A DNA stretch of 64,000 bases, from contig NZ_JABLSI010000001.1 in NCBI RefSeq assembly GCF_019303475.1, positions 222,591-286,590 on the forward strand, read 5' to 3'. The translations under genes were made by a program, and so were the position numbers. This document shows positions 42,324 through 51,835 of this stretch, one piece after another. This stretch comes from Streptomyces sp. JJ38. Lineage in GTDB: Bacteria > Actinomycetota > Actinomycetes > Streptomycetales > Streptomycetaceae. The notes beneath the pieces were generated by a model. It saw only the letters and a program-made list of their open reading frames with translations. It did not search any database and had not been told where the DNA came from. Numbering within the stretch: the stretch's first letter is position 1; the number at the start of each line of letters is the position of its first letter.

Positions 42324-43573
42324 GGCCCCACCTCGACAATGCTCAGTTCCGGAATGGGGAAGACCAGGCGGCCGCCCCAGGCATGGACGAACGAGAGCTG
42401 CTCGGTCAGCTCGTCGCGCAGGTTCCACGGGAGGACGAGGACGTAGTCCGGCCGGTCCGTGGCGATCCGCTCGGGTGGCAGGACGGGAACGCGCGTCCCC
42501 GGGGTGAACCTGCCGTGCTTGTAGGGGTTCCGGTCGACCGTGTACGGGAGCAGGTCGGGCCGGATGCCGCAGTGGTTGAGCAGGGTGTTGCCCTTGCCCG
42601 GGGCGCCGTAGCCGACGACGGTCTCGCCGCGCTCCGCCGCCTCGACGAGGAACCGCAGCAGATCGCGGCGCACCGTGGCGACCCGGGCGGAGAACTCGGT
42701 GTACCCGGACAGCTCCCGCAGCCCGGCGGCCTTCTCCCGGTCCAGGACGTCGGCCACCTGACGGGACGGTTCTCCGGCCACCTCGGCCGGGCGGGCCCAC
42801 AGCCGGATGGAGCCGCCGTGCGTGGGCAGCAGCTCGACGTCCACGAGCGTGAGTCCACCGCTCGCCAGCGCCCGGCTCGCGGACGCGACCGTGTAGTACT
42901 GGAAGTGCTCGTGGTAGATCGTGTCGTACTGGTTCTCCTCGATCAGGGTCAGCAGGTGCTGCACCTCGATGGAGACCCAGCCGTCGTCGGCGACCAGGGC
43001 ACGCAACCCCCGGGTGAACCCGATGACGTCGGGGATGTGCGCGTACACGTTGTTGGCCACGACCAGGTCCGCCGGGCCGTGTTCGGCGCGGACGCCGGCA
43101 CCGGTGCCGGCGTCCAGGAACTCCGTGACCGTGGGCACCCCCGCCTCCCGTGCCGCGGCGCCGACGTTGACCGAGGGCTCGATGCCCAGGCAGCGGATCC
43201 CCCGGTCTCTCACGTGCCTCAGCAGGTACCCGTCGTTGCTCGCGACCTCGACGACGAAGGAGCCCTTCCCCGCAAACTCCCCGGGCCCGAGGCCCAGCCG
43301 CCGCACGGCGTCGTCGACGAACGTGCGCGCGTGCTCCACCCAGGAGGTGGAGTAGGAGGAGAAGTACGCGTACTGCGTGAAGGTCTCCTCCGGTGTGATC
43401 AGCGGAGGGATCTGGGCGAGCCAGCAGTCGGTACAGACCCGCAGGTGCAGCGGGTACGTCAGCTCCGGCCGGTCCAGTTGGTCCGCGGCGAGAAAGCTCT
43501 CGCACGGCGGAGTCGCCCCCAGGTCGACGACGCTCTCCAGCGCCGCCGAGCCACAGAGCCGGCATCGTGTCAT
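42320..43573 (-). CDS. Sugar C-methyltransferase (zinc-binding, SAM-dependent)
   Basis: A 417-aa protein. The N-terminal zinc site is CRLCGS (4-9) with CTDCWLAQ (~47-54). The SAM domain includes FVVEVASNDGYLLRHV (~103-118), and the family's C-terminal part ends LVFPIPELSIVEV. This three-part build matches TylC3/NovU-type C-methyltransferases acting on nucleotide-keto-sugars. It implies a branched methyl sugar in the polymer. Confidence 0.88.
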   Translation of the reverse strand: MTRCRLCGSAALESVVDLGATPPCESFLAADQLDRPELTYPLHLRVCTDCWLAQIPPLITPEETFTQYAYFSSYSTSWVEHARTFVDDAVRRLGLGPGEFAGKGSFVVEVASNDGYLLRHVRDRGIRCLGIEPSVNVGAAAREAGVPTVTEFLDAGTGAGVRAEHGPADLVVANNVYAHIPDVIGFTRGLRALVADDGWVSIEVQHLLTLIEENQYDTIYHEHFQYYTVASASRALASGGLTLVDVELLPTHGGSIRLWARPAEVAGEPSRQVADVLDREKAAGLRELSGYTEFSARVATVRRDLLRFLVEAAERGETVVGYGAPGKGNTLLNHCGIRPDLLPYTVDRNPYKHGRFTPGTRVPVLPPERIATDRPDYVLVLPWNLRDELTEQLSFVHAWGGRLVFPIPELSIVEVGP

Positions 43574-44844
43574 CTCCTGCCCCCATCCCGCTCGCGCGGG
43601 TGTCCCCGCCGCGAGCCTGTGCTGTCGTCAGTGACCGGCGGCGGGCCGTCCCCGCCGCCGGACCGCGCCGCGATCGCGGCGCGGTATCCCTCCTCCAGGC
43701 GCTCCAGCCCGACGGCCGGGCTGAAGTCCCGCTCGTACCTCAGCCGCGCGGCCCGGCCCATCGCCCGGTTCCGGGCCGGATCGGCCGTGATCCGGCGCAG
43801 GCAGGCCGCGAGCGACCCGGGCTCCCCGGGCCGGTGCAGCAGCCCGGTCACCTCCTCCTCGACGAGTTCCACGAAGGCGCCGTGCGCGGCGGCGACGGCC
43901 GGAACCCCGGCCGCCATGGCCTCCACGACGACCAGCCCGAACGTCTCCAGCCAGGTGGAGGGAGCCACCACGGCGACCGACCGGGCGATCGCCGCCCGGC
44001 ACGCCGCCGTGTCGCAGAGGCCGACGTAGCGCACGTCGTCCCGGCTGGCCGCCCAGGCGGCCACCTCGCGTTCCAGCGGCCCCGCGCCCGCGATCACCAG
44101 CGGCACCCCCACCCCGCCCTCGGCCGCGATCGCGTCCCAGGCGGTCATGAGCAGCCGCAGGCCCTTGGCCTCCGCGAGCCGTCCGAGGAAGAGCAGGTGC
44201 TCGCCGCGGCCCGTCCGGCGGGCATCCGGGTCGGGGACGAAGTTGTGCTTCACCGCCAGCCGTTCGGACGGCATTCCGGCCCCGGCCAGGACGTCGCGCT
44301 GCGCCGCGGAGATGCAGAAGAACCGCTCGACCCCGGACCACCAGCGCCGCCGGTTGACCGACAGGCTGACCGCGAGCGGCACCGTCGCCAGTCGGGAGCC
44401 GCGGTAGCAGCCGTGCCGGACGGCGGGCAGGGGCGTGGCCCCGACACACTCGGTGCACGGCCTGCCCCCGCGCTGGAGCGTGCCGGGCGCGCACACCTGG
44501 TTGTAGTTGTGCAGGGTGGCGACGGCCGGTACGCCGGCGTCGGCGCAGGCGGCCAGCACCGCCGGGGACAGGAGCGGGAAGACGTTGTGGACGTGCACGA
44601 CGTCCACCCGCTCGGTACGCAGACGGGCGGCCAGTTCCCTCCGCACCGCCGGGTTCCACGGCACCAACAGCGGCAGCGCCGCCTTGCCCGCCAGCGAGCG
44701 GGCGGCGATGTCGTCGCTGCGCCGCTCGAAGGTCTCGACCCGGTGTCCGGCCTCGCGCAGCAGGGCCACCTCCTGGTCGACGACCTTGTTCTCGCCGCTC
44801 GGCTGTGCCGAGGCGTAGCGGTTGTGCACCACGAGGACATGCAT
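43570..44844 (-). CDS. Family 4-type glycosyltransferase
   Basis: A 424-aa GT-B protein. VVHNRYASAQPSGENKVV (5-22), VDVVHVHNVFPLLSPAVL, and LLFLGRLAEAKGLRLLMTAW (~233-252); the catalytic EX7E-like stretch is STWLETFGLVVVEAMA (~313-328). It adds one sugar of the repeat unit. ATG 44844 is 2 nt after the Wzy-like stop. Confidence 0.9.
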   Translation of the reverse strand: MHVLVVHNRYASAQPSGENKVVDQEVALLREAGHRVETFERRSDDIAARSLAGKAALPLLVPWNPAVRRELAARLRTERVDVVHVHNVFPLLSPAVLAACADAGVPAVATLHNYNQVCAPGTLQRGGRPCTECVGATPLPAVRHGCYRGSRLATVPLAVSLSVNRRRWWSGVERFFCISAAQRDVLAGAGMPSERLAVKHNFVPDPDARRTGRGEHLLFLGRLAEAKGLRLLMTAWDAIAAEGGVGVPLVIAGAGPLEREVAAWAASRDDVRYVGLCDTAACRAAIARSVAVVAPSTWLETFGLVVVEAMAAGVPAVAAAHGAFVELVEEEVTGLLHRPGEPGSLAACLRRITADPARNRAMGRAARLRYERDFSPAVGLERLEEGYRAAIAARSGGGDGPPPVTDDSTGSRRGHPRERDGGRR

Positions 44845-44846
44845 GC

Positions 44847-46091
44847 TCAGACCACCTCCGGTCTGCGGGCCCAGCGCGGGATGTGCCGCCGTGGGTCGCC
44901 GGGCGTCGAGGGGGAAGACGGGACAGCGGGGGAGGCGGCGGGTGCGGCCAGCAGCGAGGCGGCCACGGCCAGATGGAGCAGATAGGGCGAGGCGTCGCCC
45001 AGCCCCGCCTCGGTGTACGACGCGATGGCGCAGTAGCTGATCAGGAAGATCGCGCAGGCCCGCGACAGCGAGGGAGGCCGCAACAGCGCGACGCCGCCCA
45101 GCACGACGACGAAGGCCGACACCAGGGTGATGCCGGTCAGGCCCTGCTCGTGGTAGACGGCCAGCCAGCTGTTGTCGATCGGCAGCCCGCCGAAGGACTT
45201 GTCGCCCAGCCCCGCGCCGAACAGCCGCTCCGAGGTCGTCCGGGGTGCCGCGAGCAGCGCCTCCCACACCTTGGCCCGGCCGGTGAGGCTGGTGAAGTTC
45301 TCCTCGCTCTGCCCGCGCAGGAACCACGCCTGCAACAGGGAGTTGAAGGCCACGGCCGCCACGGTGGCGCACAGCACGGTCCAGGCGAAGAAGCGGCGGG
45401 CGGCGACACTGGTCAGGGCGAGGGAGCCGATCGCCAGGGCCAGCCCGGCGAGCAGACCGAGCGTGGCCGTCCGGGTATGGGTCAGCGCGAGCAGGACGAG
45501 GGCGGGCACGACGACGAGCGCCGCGCCGCGACGGCTGGTCCGGCGGCCCAGGGCGAGCAGCACGGCGAGCCCGGTGATCACTGCCGCGTACTGTCCGATC
45601 TGCGGCGGGGTGAGCGGCCACAGCGCGCCGACCAGCCGCCCACCGTAGAGCTCCGGCATGGCGGCGCCCGGTGAGATGAGGGCACCGGCGGCCACCGAGG
45701 CGAGGACCAGCGCGTACATCCGGATGTGGTGCCGGACGAAGGTCGGGCCGCCGTCCCACCACCGGCTGAGCAGCCACAGCGTGCCGACGAACAACGCCAG
45801 CCGGCCGCAGCGGAACAGCGCGCCGAAGCCGGACTCCGGGTTCGAGCTGGCGATCACGCTCGGCACCAGCAGCAGGGTGAGCAGGAACAGGTAGGCGCTG
45901 GGCCGGACGCGCACCCGGGGGTTGACGGCCAGGGCCAGCGCGAACGCGACGGCCAGCGAGCCCATGGTGACCATCTGGATGAGCGAGCGGGGCAGCGGGA
46001 TGACGGTCTCGGCCCCGGCGGAGCCGAGCGTGTTGACGATCAGGAGCCCCCAGGCGACCCCGACGAGCCTCGGGGTGCGGTCCGCGCTCAT
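44847..46091 (-). CDS. O-antigen polymerase/ligase-like (Wzy) membrane protein
   Basis: A 414-aa membrane protein with about 10-12 hydrophobic segments and a large periplasmic-type loop with GRAKVWEALLAAPRTTSERLFG, typical of Wzy_C/O-antigen ligases. In Wzx/Wzy systems it joins repeat units. The ATG overlaps the previous stop. Confidence 0.82.
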   Translation of the reverse strand: MSADRTPRLVGVAWGLLIVNTLGSAGAETVIPLPRSLIQMVTMGSLAVAFALALAVNPRVRVRPSAYLFLLTLLLVPSVIASSNPESGFGALFRCGRLALFVGTLWLLSRWWDGGPTFVRHHIRMYALVLASVAAGALISPGAAMPELYGGRLVGALWPLTPPQIGQYAAVITGLAVLLALGRRTSRRGAALVVVPALVLLALTHTRTATLGLLAGLALAIGSLALTSVAARRFFAWTVLCATVAAVAFNSLLQAWFLRGQSEENFTSLTGRAKVWEALLAAPRTTSERLFGAGLGDKSFGGLPIDNSWLAVYHEQGLTGITLVSAFVVVLGGVALLRPPSLSRACAIFLISYCAIASYTEAGLGDASPYLLHLAVAASLLAAPAASPAVPSSPSTPGDPRRHIPRWARRPEVV

Positions 46092-47677
46092 GCCGGCCCA
46101 CCACCCCGCGGGCGGAAGACGCTGCCCACGTCCTGCCGGTAGGGGCCGCCCCGCCACTGTCCGACGTCGAGCGTCCGGCTCGCGTCATGGGCCACGAACG
46201 TCCACGGCCCGACGTAGACGTTGTCGCGCCAGCGGTTGCCCTGCTCCAGAGTGATCGCCTCGGCGACGCGTTCCCCCTGGTAGGGCGACCAGTCCGGATA
46301 CGTGCCGTAGTTGGCCAGCAGCGCCATGCGGCCGCAACTCACCGAGCAGTCGACGACGGAGGTGTCCAGCACGAAGCGGTTGTGGTGGATGTCCACCCGC
46401 TGGGTCTTCCACCGGCAGTCGGAGCGGAGCGGGGCGGTGGCGATCCCCGGCTGTACACAGCGGTCGACGTCCCTCACCAGCAGCGTGCAGGCACCCGAGG
46501 AGGTGTTGGCCGGGCTGTTGCAGAACCGGTCGGCGTTCTCCCACAGGGTGATCCCGGACCAGTTGTTCTCCAGCACGTTGTGGTGGATCTCGATGTGGTC
46601 CGTGCGGGCCCGGACCCGTGGCTCGCCTCCGGACTCGGACACGTAGACGGTCGCGAACGGGAAGCTGTCGCCGCGTTCGGCGTGCCGACGGCCCTCGACC
46701 CAGTTGTTGCGCCGGATCATGTTTCTCCGGATGACGGCGTTGTAGCTGGTCTCGTAGATCAGCGCGGCCCCGTCGTTGGCCTCCAGCACGTTGTCCTCGA
46801 TGCGGAAGTCGTTGTTGTTGGTGTCCGCCCACAGGCCCGGCCCGCGGTTGTCGTGGACCCGGTTGCCCCGCACGTCGGCGCCGTCGACCGCCCAGAACTT
46901 GACGCCCCCGGAACAGCCGCACCCCGGCCGCCGCCGCTCCCAGTCGTCGGCGTTGTTGCCCACGATCTCGTTGCCCTCGACCACCAGACCGCTGATCCCG
47001 CCGCCCGCCTTGTAGGCGTTCATGCCGTACTGGCCGTTGCCGCGCAGACAGGTGGCGCGCACCTGCTGGCGGTCACCGGCCATCAGCCCGGCGCCGGAGT
47101 TGTGCTGGATCGTCGAGTGCTCGATCACCCAGCCGTCGGCGGAGTCGTGGTTGACCACGCCCTCGTTGTGCGGCGCGACGAAGTGCTCCACGGTCAGATG
47201 ACGGATCGTGACGTCACGAGCCGGGCCGCCGAACGCGTACTGGTTGATCTCCCCGCCGTCGAGCACCGCGCCTGGTGCGCCGAGGTACCGGTTCCCCTCC
47301 TTCGGGACGACCTGCGCGTAGCGGTCCCGGGTGAGCGTGTGCCGGCCCGGCGCCAGCCAGAACGTGGTACGCGGCGGGCTGCTCCTCGTCTTCGCGGCCA
47401 GGTCACCGGCGACGGCGGGGGATACCGTCACCGCGCCCGCCGGGGCCTTCACCGGTCCGGCGGCGGGCTCGTCGCACACCCGGGCGACGGCGCCGGAGGG
47501 CCCGGGCACCGGCTGTGGCCCCGCCTCGCGGGTGCTCTCGCAGCCGGTCGCCGCCAGCAGGGCCAGCGTCAGCGGTGCCGCGGGCAGCGCCCAGCGCCGT
47601 GCGCCACCCGGACGTCCCGGCGGCACCGGGAGCACGTCCCGGACGCCGCCCCCCTCTCGACGGAGATCCACCAGCAC
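46088..47677 (-). CDS. Lipoprotein with parallel beta-helix (PbH1) repeats
   Basis: A 529-aa protein. The N-terminus has a Leu-rich stretch ending LLAATGC, a lipobox (Cys ~46). The body (~150-500) is built of right-handed beta-helix repeats: VIEHSTIQHNSGAGLMAG, LVVEGNEIVGNNADD, IEDNVLEANDGAALIYE, and IEIHHNVLENNWSGITLWE. Such folds are found in polysaccharide lyases and alginate C5-epimerases, so it may trim or epimerise the polymer outside the cell. GTG 47677 is 3 nt after the previous stop; later starts exist. Confidence 0.8.
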   Translation of the reverse strand: MLVDLRREGGGVRDVLPVPPGRPGGARRWALPAAPLTLALLAATGCESTREAGPQPVPGPSGAVARVCDEPAAGPVKAPAGAVTVSPAVAGDLAAKTRSSPPRTTFWLAPGRHTLTRDRYAQVVPKEGNRYLGAPGAVLDGGEINQYAFGGPARDVTIRHLTVEHFVAPHNEGVVNHDSADGWVIEHSTIQHNSGAGLMAGDRQQVRATCLRGNGQYGMNAYKAGGGISGLVVEGNEIVGNNADDWERRRPGCGCSGGVKFWAVDGADVRGNRVHDNRGPGLWADTNNNDFRIEDNVLEANDGAALIYETSYNAVIRRNMIRRNNWVEGRRHAERGDSFPFATVYVSESGGEPRVRARTDHIEIHHNVLENNWSGITLWENADRFCNSPANTSSGACTLLVRDVDRCVQPGIATAPLRSDCRWKTQRVDIHHNRFVLDTSVVDCSVSCGRMALLANYGTYPDWSPYQGERVAEAITLEQGNRWRDNVYVGPWTFVAHDASRTLDVGQWRGGPYRQDVGSVFRPRGGGPA

Positions 47678-47680
47678 CCC

Positions 47681-49624
47681 CTAGCCGTGGAACCCGAGTA
47701 CGGTGGTCAGTTCGTCCGCGCCGTCCACGGAGCCGGAGCCGACCAGCGTGGTGGCGGGTTCCTTCCGCCCGAAACCGGGGGAGTACCAGCCCAGCGGCGG
47801 GTCGCTCTCGCCGCGGTGCGCCCGCCAGGTCAGTTGCCCGGGGAGGTCGAGGGTCGCGGAGCGGTCCGCACCGTCCCGGGTCCAGCTGAGCCGGGCGCGG
47901 TTCCCCGCCAGGTCGACGGCGACCGCCGGGCCGAGGTGGAAGGCCAGGCGCACGGCCCGCCGCGGTCCGCGCAGTGCGTCGGTCACCCTCAGCTCCCGGC
48001 TCGCGGCCGTCAGCTCCACCCGGCGACGGTGCACCGAGCCGGGGTAGCCCTCGTGCTCGGCGCACCAGCGGGAGACCTCCGCGTCCGAGGGGCCCGGTTC
48101 GAGGACGCGGCTGCGGGCGTGCCGGGTCCACAGGAACGGGCCTCCGGAGACGGACTGGTCGGCGCCGTCGACCTCCAGGGTGTTGTGGCCGAGGGTCGAC
48201 CGGAAGTACCGCCGCCACTCGGGCTGCCCGTGGTAACAGAACGTCCCCGGGTCCGCGAGCACGTCGACGCCGTCGTGCCGGACCTCCACGGACAGCGCGT
48301 CGGCGTGGGCGTGCGCGGCGATGGACAGGAACCCGTGCGGACCACCGTCACACCGGCACCAGATCCCCTCCGGGCCCCGCAGGATGGTCATCCCCGCGTC
48401 CGCGAAGTGGGCGGGGCGGCTCGCCGGGCGGGGGACGGCCGGCGCCGTGCGCCGCGTCAGCGCGGCCAGCAGCGGGGTGCGCACGTCGGTTCCGGTCACC
48501 ACCGGCCACCAGCTGAGACGGCCGAACACCGCGTCCCCGGTGGCCAGCAGCGAGGCCCAGCGGTCGGTGCCCGCGCCGTCCACGACCAGGCCGTGACCGT
48601 CGTCGGCGTCCCCCTGGCGCGGCGGCCGTAACCGGTCGTCCACGACGGCCGCGAGCGCGTCCGTCATCCGCAGCAGCACCCGGCGGACCGGTGCCGGGAC
48701 CGGCACGCCCGCGGCGTCCGCCTCGGCCACCGCCGCGAGGCCGAGCTCCAGCACCAGGCCGTGGTACTCGGTGGCCAGCTCGCGGTTGAGACCGGAGCCG
48801 AAGGTGTTGCCGCGTAACTGCCGTTCCAGGGTCCGCAGCGCGTCGGCCCGCCAGCGCGGCGAGGCGGGGAACCACCCGAACGCGCAGGCCGCCGCCAGCT
48901 GTCCGGCGGCCTCGGCGACGACGTGGTTGTTCGCCGACGAGCCCCGGCTGGGGAAGGCGGCCAGCCAGCGCTGGTGGTGCCAGATCTGGCCGAGTGCCAC
49001 CGGGTTGTGCTCGAACAGCCCGGCCGCGCCCGGCCAGCCGTCCAGCAGCCGGCGCACCCAGACCCAGGACAGCAGCCGGATGCCCAGCTCGATGCCGCTG
49101 GTCCAGTGCACCCCGCGCAGCGGCTCGTTGACCGACCACCACGACCTCAGGTGCCCGGCCACGCGCTCGGCGTACCGCTCGTCCCCGGTGACCGCGTAGG
49201 CGGCGGCGAGCACGGTGAGGTACTGGTGCCGGGAGGGCTCCCAGAGCTGCTTGACGTCCCCGACCGCGTTCTCGTCCCGGTACGGCACGTCGAAGGCGTA
49301 GCACCCCGGAGCCCTGAGTCCGGTCTTCGGGTCGTACCACCAGTCCGGGTCGGTCATGTCGTCACGGGTCACCCCGAAGTACGTCGCGCGACCGCCCATG
49401 AGCCGGTCCGCCTCGGCGACGAGGCGCTTGGCGGCGTCCGGGGGCACCGCGTCGACCGCACCCGGGGGCAAGACGGCGGTGAACCGGGCGCCGGTGACGG
49501 CAGGGCAGGAGGGCCGCGCCGAACGCCAGCGCCGTCTGCGCACCGCGTCCCCCACCCGGCCGCCGACCTCGCGCGGCCCCATCCGCGACAGCCGCCGCAG
49601 GTACCAGCCCGCGCTCATGCTCAT
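47681..49624 (-). CDS. Heparinase II/III family protein
   Basis: A 647-aa protein. The N-terminal half is an alpha-helical toroid (WGxxxxHQYLTVLAAAYAVTGDE-like, and ANNHVVAEAAGQLAAACAFG). The C-terminal beta domain has IAAHAHADALSVEVRHDG (~446-463) and RRYFRSTLGHNTLEVDG, with candidate His and Tyr. No signal peptide is obvious. In EPS loci such proteins act on uronate-containing chains. It overlaps the bi-domain gene by ATGA. Confidence 0.85.
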   Translation of the reverse strand: MSMSAGWYLRRLSRMGPREVGGRVGDAVRRRRWRSARPSCPAVTGARFTAVLPPGAVDAVPPDAAKRLVAEADRLMGGRATYFGVTRDDMTDPDWWYDPKTGLRAPGCYAFDVPYRDENAVGDVKQLWEPSRHQYLTVLAAAYAVTGDERYAERVAGHLRSWWSVNEPLRGVHWTSGIELGIRLLSWVWVRRLLDGWPGAAGLFEHNPVALGQIWHHQRWLAAFPSRGSSANNHVVAEAAGQLAAACAFGWFPASPRWRADALRTLERQLRGNTFGSGLNRELATEYHGLVLELGLAAVAEADAAGVPVPAPVRRVLLRMTDALAAVVDDRLRPPRQGDADDGHGLVVDGAGTDRWASLLATGDAVFGRLSWWPVVTGTDVRTPLLAALTRRTAPAVPRPASRPAHFADAGMTILRGPEGIWCRCDGGPHGFLSIAAHAHADALSVEVRHDGVDVLADPGTFCYHGQPEWRRYFRSTLGHNTLEVDGADQSVSGGPFLWTRHARSRVLEPGPSDAEVSRWCAEHEGYPGSVHRRRVELTAASRELRVTDALRGPRRAVRLAFHLGPAVAVDLAGNRARLSWTRDGADRSATLDLPGQLTWRAHRGESDPPLGWYSPGFGRKEPATTLVGSGSVDGADELTTVLGFHG

Positions 49625-51810
49625 CGGGCCTCCGCGAGCGTCACCGGCGCACCGGTGGCCAGGGCGGTCGGCACGGCGAGGGTGGCCGTCGTGGTGGCGA
49701 CCAGCGACTCCAGCGGAACCGGCATCGGCCCGCCGGTCCGCACGGCCCGCAGGAAGGCGTCCAGCTCGGCGCGCTGGCCCTTGTCCCGGGCCTTGGGCAG
49801 CCGGGAACTGACCCACCGCCTGCGGCCGTACACCGAGGCACGGACGAAGTCGTCGAGCCGCAGCGCGCGGCCGTCGGCCAAGAGGTCCAGCGTCTCCTTG
49901 GGGAAGGCGGAGGGGCCCGAGGTGAGGTAGCTGATGGTGGCGACGGACCCGCCCGGATAGCGCAGCACGACCTGAAGGTCCTCGCTGCCGGACGTGGTGA
50001 CGGCGTACACCGAGACCGGGTCGGCCCCCATCAGCCAGCTCGCCGTGTCGATGAAGTGCCCGCCCTCACCGGCGAACCGCGAGCCCTCGGTGTCGTGCCG
50101 GAGGTACCAGCTCCCCTGTTCCAGGCGGCCCGCGTTGACCAGGTAGCGCAGGCTCGCCGGCCCGTTCCTGGCGCCGAAACGCTTCCTGGCCTCCCGCAGC
50201 AGCGGCGCGAACCGGCGGTTGAAGCCCACCTGGAGCCGGTCGTTGCCGGACTCCTCCACCGCCGCGAGCACCGTGGCCAGCTCGTCCTCGGTGAGCGCCA
50301 GCGGCTTCTCCACGAACACCGCCTTCCCGGCCAGCAGCGCCCTGCGGGTCAGCTCTGCGTGCGAGCTGTGACGGGTGACGACGAACACCGCGTCGACGGC
50401 CGGGTCGCCGAGCATGGAGTCGAGATCGGTGGTCGCCCCGGCGAAGCCGAACTTCCGCCGCGCGTTGGCCGCGGACAGGGCCGTCGTGGTGACGACCGTG
50501 GAGAGCTCCACCCCGTCGTGCTGGGCCAGATGCGGCAGCAGCATCGACGTCGCGTAGTTCCCCGCGCCCGCGAACGCCAGCCGTACCGGACCACCGGCGC
50601 GGCGGGCCGGGCCGGACGCCGCACCGCGCCGCCGCACCGGGGGCACGGCCACCTCCGGGGCCCGCGCCTCCTCCGCCACCCCCGCTTCCCCGGGGTACCG
50701 GAACAGGACGGCCACGGCCTTCAGGCCGCCGTCGTGCATGCTCCGGTACGTCTCGACGGCGTCCTCGAAGGCGGCCGTGTGCGAGATCAGCGGCTCCACG
50801 TCGACGCGGCCACGGGCCGCCAGGTCGAGGAAGCACGCCAGGTTGCGGCGCTCGGTCCAGCGCACGTACCCGATCGGGTAGTCCCGGCCCTCCAGCTCGT
50901 ACCCCGGGTCGTAGCGCCCCGGGCCGTAACTGCGGGAGAACCGCACGTCGAGTTCCTTCTCGTAGTACGCGTTCCACGGAAGGTCCAGGCGGCACTTGCC
51001 GATGTCGACGACCCGGCCGCGGTCCCGGCTCAGCTTGGCGGCCAGCTCGACGGGCTCGTTGCCGCCCCCACCGGCGGCCAGGTACACCTGGTCGACACCG
51101 TGCCCGCCGGTGAGTTCGGCGACGGCGTTCCCCACCCTCGCCGATCCGGCCTCGCCGGCCGCCGCCGCGCCCAGCGACTCGGCGAGCTCGCAGCGCACCG
51201 GATCGGGGTCGACCCCGATCACGCGGGCTCCCGAGGCGGTCAGCAACTGCGCCACGAGCTGCCCGATCAGGCCGAGGCCGATCACCAGCGCCACGTCGCC
51301 CAGTTGCGGCTCGCCCTGGCGGACGCCCTGCAACGCGATCGACCCGACGGTGCCGAAGGCCGCGTGCCGCGCCGCGAGGCCGTCCGGCACCGGGACGTAG
51401 AGGTTCCTCGGCACCCAGTTCAGCTCGGCGTGCAGCGCGTGCTCGTTGCCGGCGCAGGCCACGAGGTCACCGACCGCCACGTCGTCGATCCCGGCGCCGA
51501 CCTCCTCGACCACCCCGCACAGGGAGTACCCCAGCGGTGTGTAGGAGTCCAGTCGGTTCATCACCTTGCGGTAGGTGGCGGCCATCCCGCTGGTCGCCAC
51601 GCTCTGTGCGACCTTGGCCACCTGGTCCGGCCGGGAGCGGGCCTTGCCCAGCATCGACATCCCGGCCTCGGACACCTTCATGAGCTCGGTACCGGTGGAT
51701 ATCAGCGAGTAGGCGCTCCGGACCAGCACCCCCTTCGGCCTGCATCCCGGCGCGGGCACGTCGAGCAGCGCCAGCTCGCCGCTCTTGTAGTTCTGCACAA
51801 CCTGTTTCAC
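49621..51810 (-). CDS. Bi-domain oxidoreductase (zinc ADH-like plus Gfo/Idh/MocA)
   Basis: A 729-aa fusion. Residues ~1-370 form a medium-chain dehydrogenase with VALVIGLGLIGQLVAQLL (Rossmann) and a Cys/His-poor zinc site; residues ~395-729 form a Gfo/Idh/MocA domain starting PVRLAFAGAGNYATSMLLPH and including AVFVEKPLALTEDEL. It is a known two-domain class found beside heparinase-like genes in glycan loci. GTG 51810 has gagagga upstream. It likely oxidises or reduces a nucleotide sugar. Confidence 0.85.
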   Translation of the reverse strand: MKQVVQNYKSGELALLDVPAPGCRPKGVLVRSAYSLISTGTELMKVSEAGMSMLGKARSRPDQVAKVAQSVATSGMAATYRKVMNRLDSYTPLGYSLCGVVEEVGAGIDDVAVGDLVACAGNEHALHAELNWVPRNLYVPVPDGLAARHAAFGTVGSIALQGVRQGEPQLGDVALVIGLGLIGQLVAQLLTASGARVIGVDPDPVRCELAESLGAAAAGEAGSARVGNAVAELTGGHGVDQVYLAAGGGGNEPVELAAKLSRDRGRVVDIGKCRLDLPWNAYYEKELDVRFSRSYGPGRYDPGYELEGRDYPIGYVRWTERRNLACFLDLAARGRVDVEPLISHTAAFEDAVETYRSMHDGGLKAVAVLFRYPGEAGVAEEARAPEVAVPPVRRRGAASGPARRAGGPVRLAFAGAGNYATSMLLPHLAQHDGVELSTVVTTTALSAANARRKFGFAGATTDLDSMLGDPAVDAVFVVTRHSSHAELTRRALLAGKAVFVEKPLALTEDELATVLAAVEESGNDRLQVGFNRRFAPLLREARKRFGARNGPASLRYLVNAGRLEQGSWYLRHDTEGSRFAGEGGHFIDTASWLMGADPVSVYAVTTSGSEDLQVVLRYPGGSVATISYLTSGPSAFPKETLDLLADGRALRLDDFVRASVYGRRRWVSSRLPKARDKGQRAELDAFLRAVRTGGPMPVPLESLVATTTATLAVPTALATGAPVTLAEAR

Positions 51811-51835
51811 CGAGGTCCTCTCGTCGCTTCAGTCG

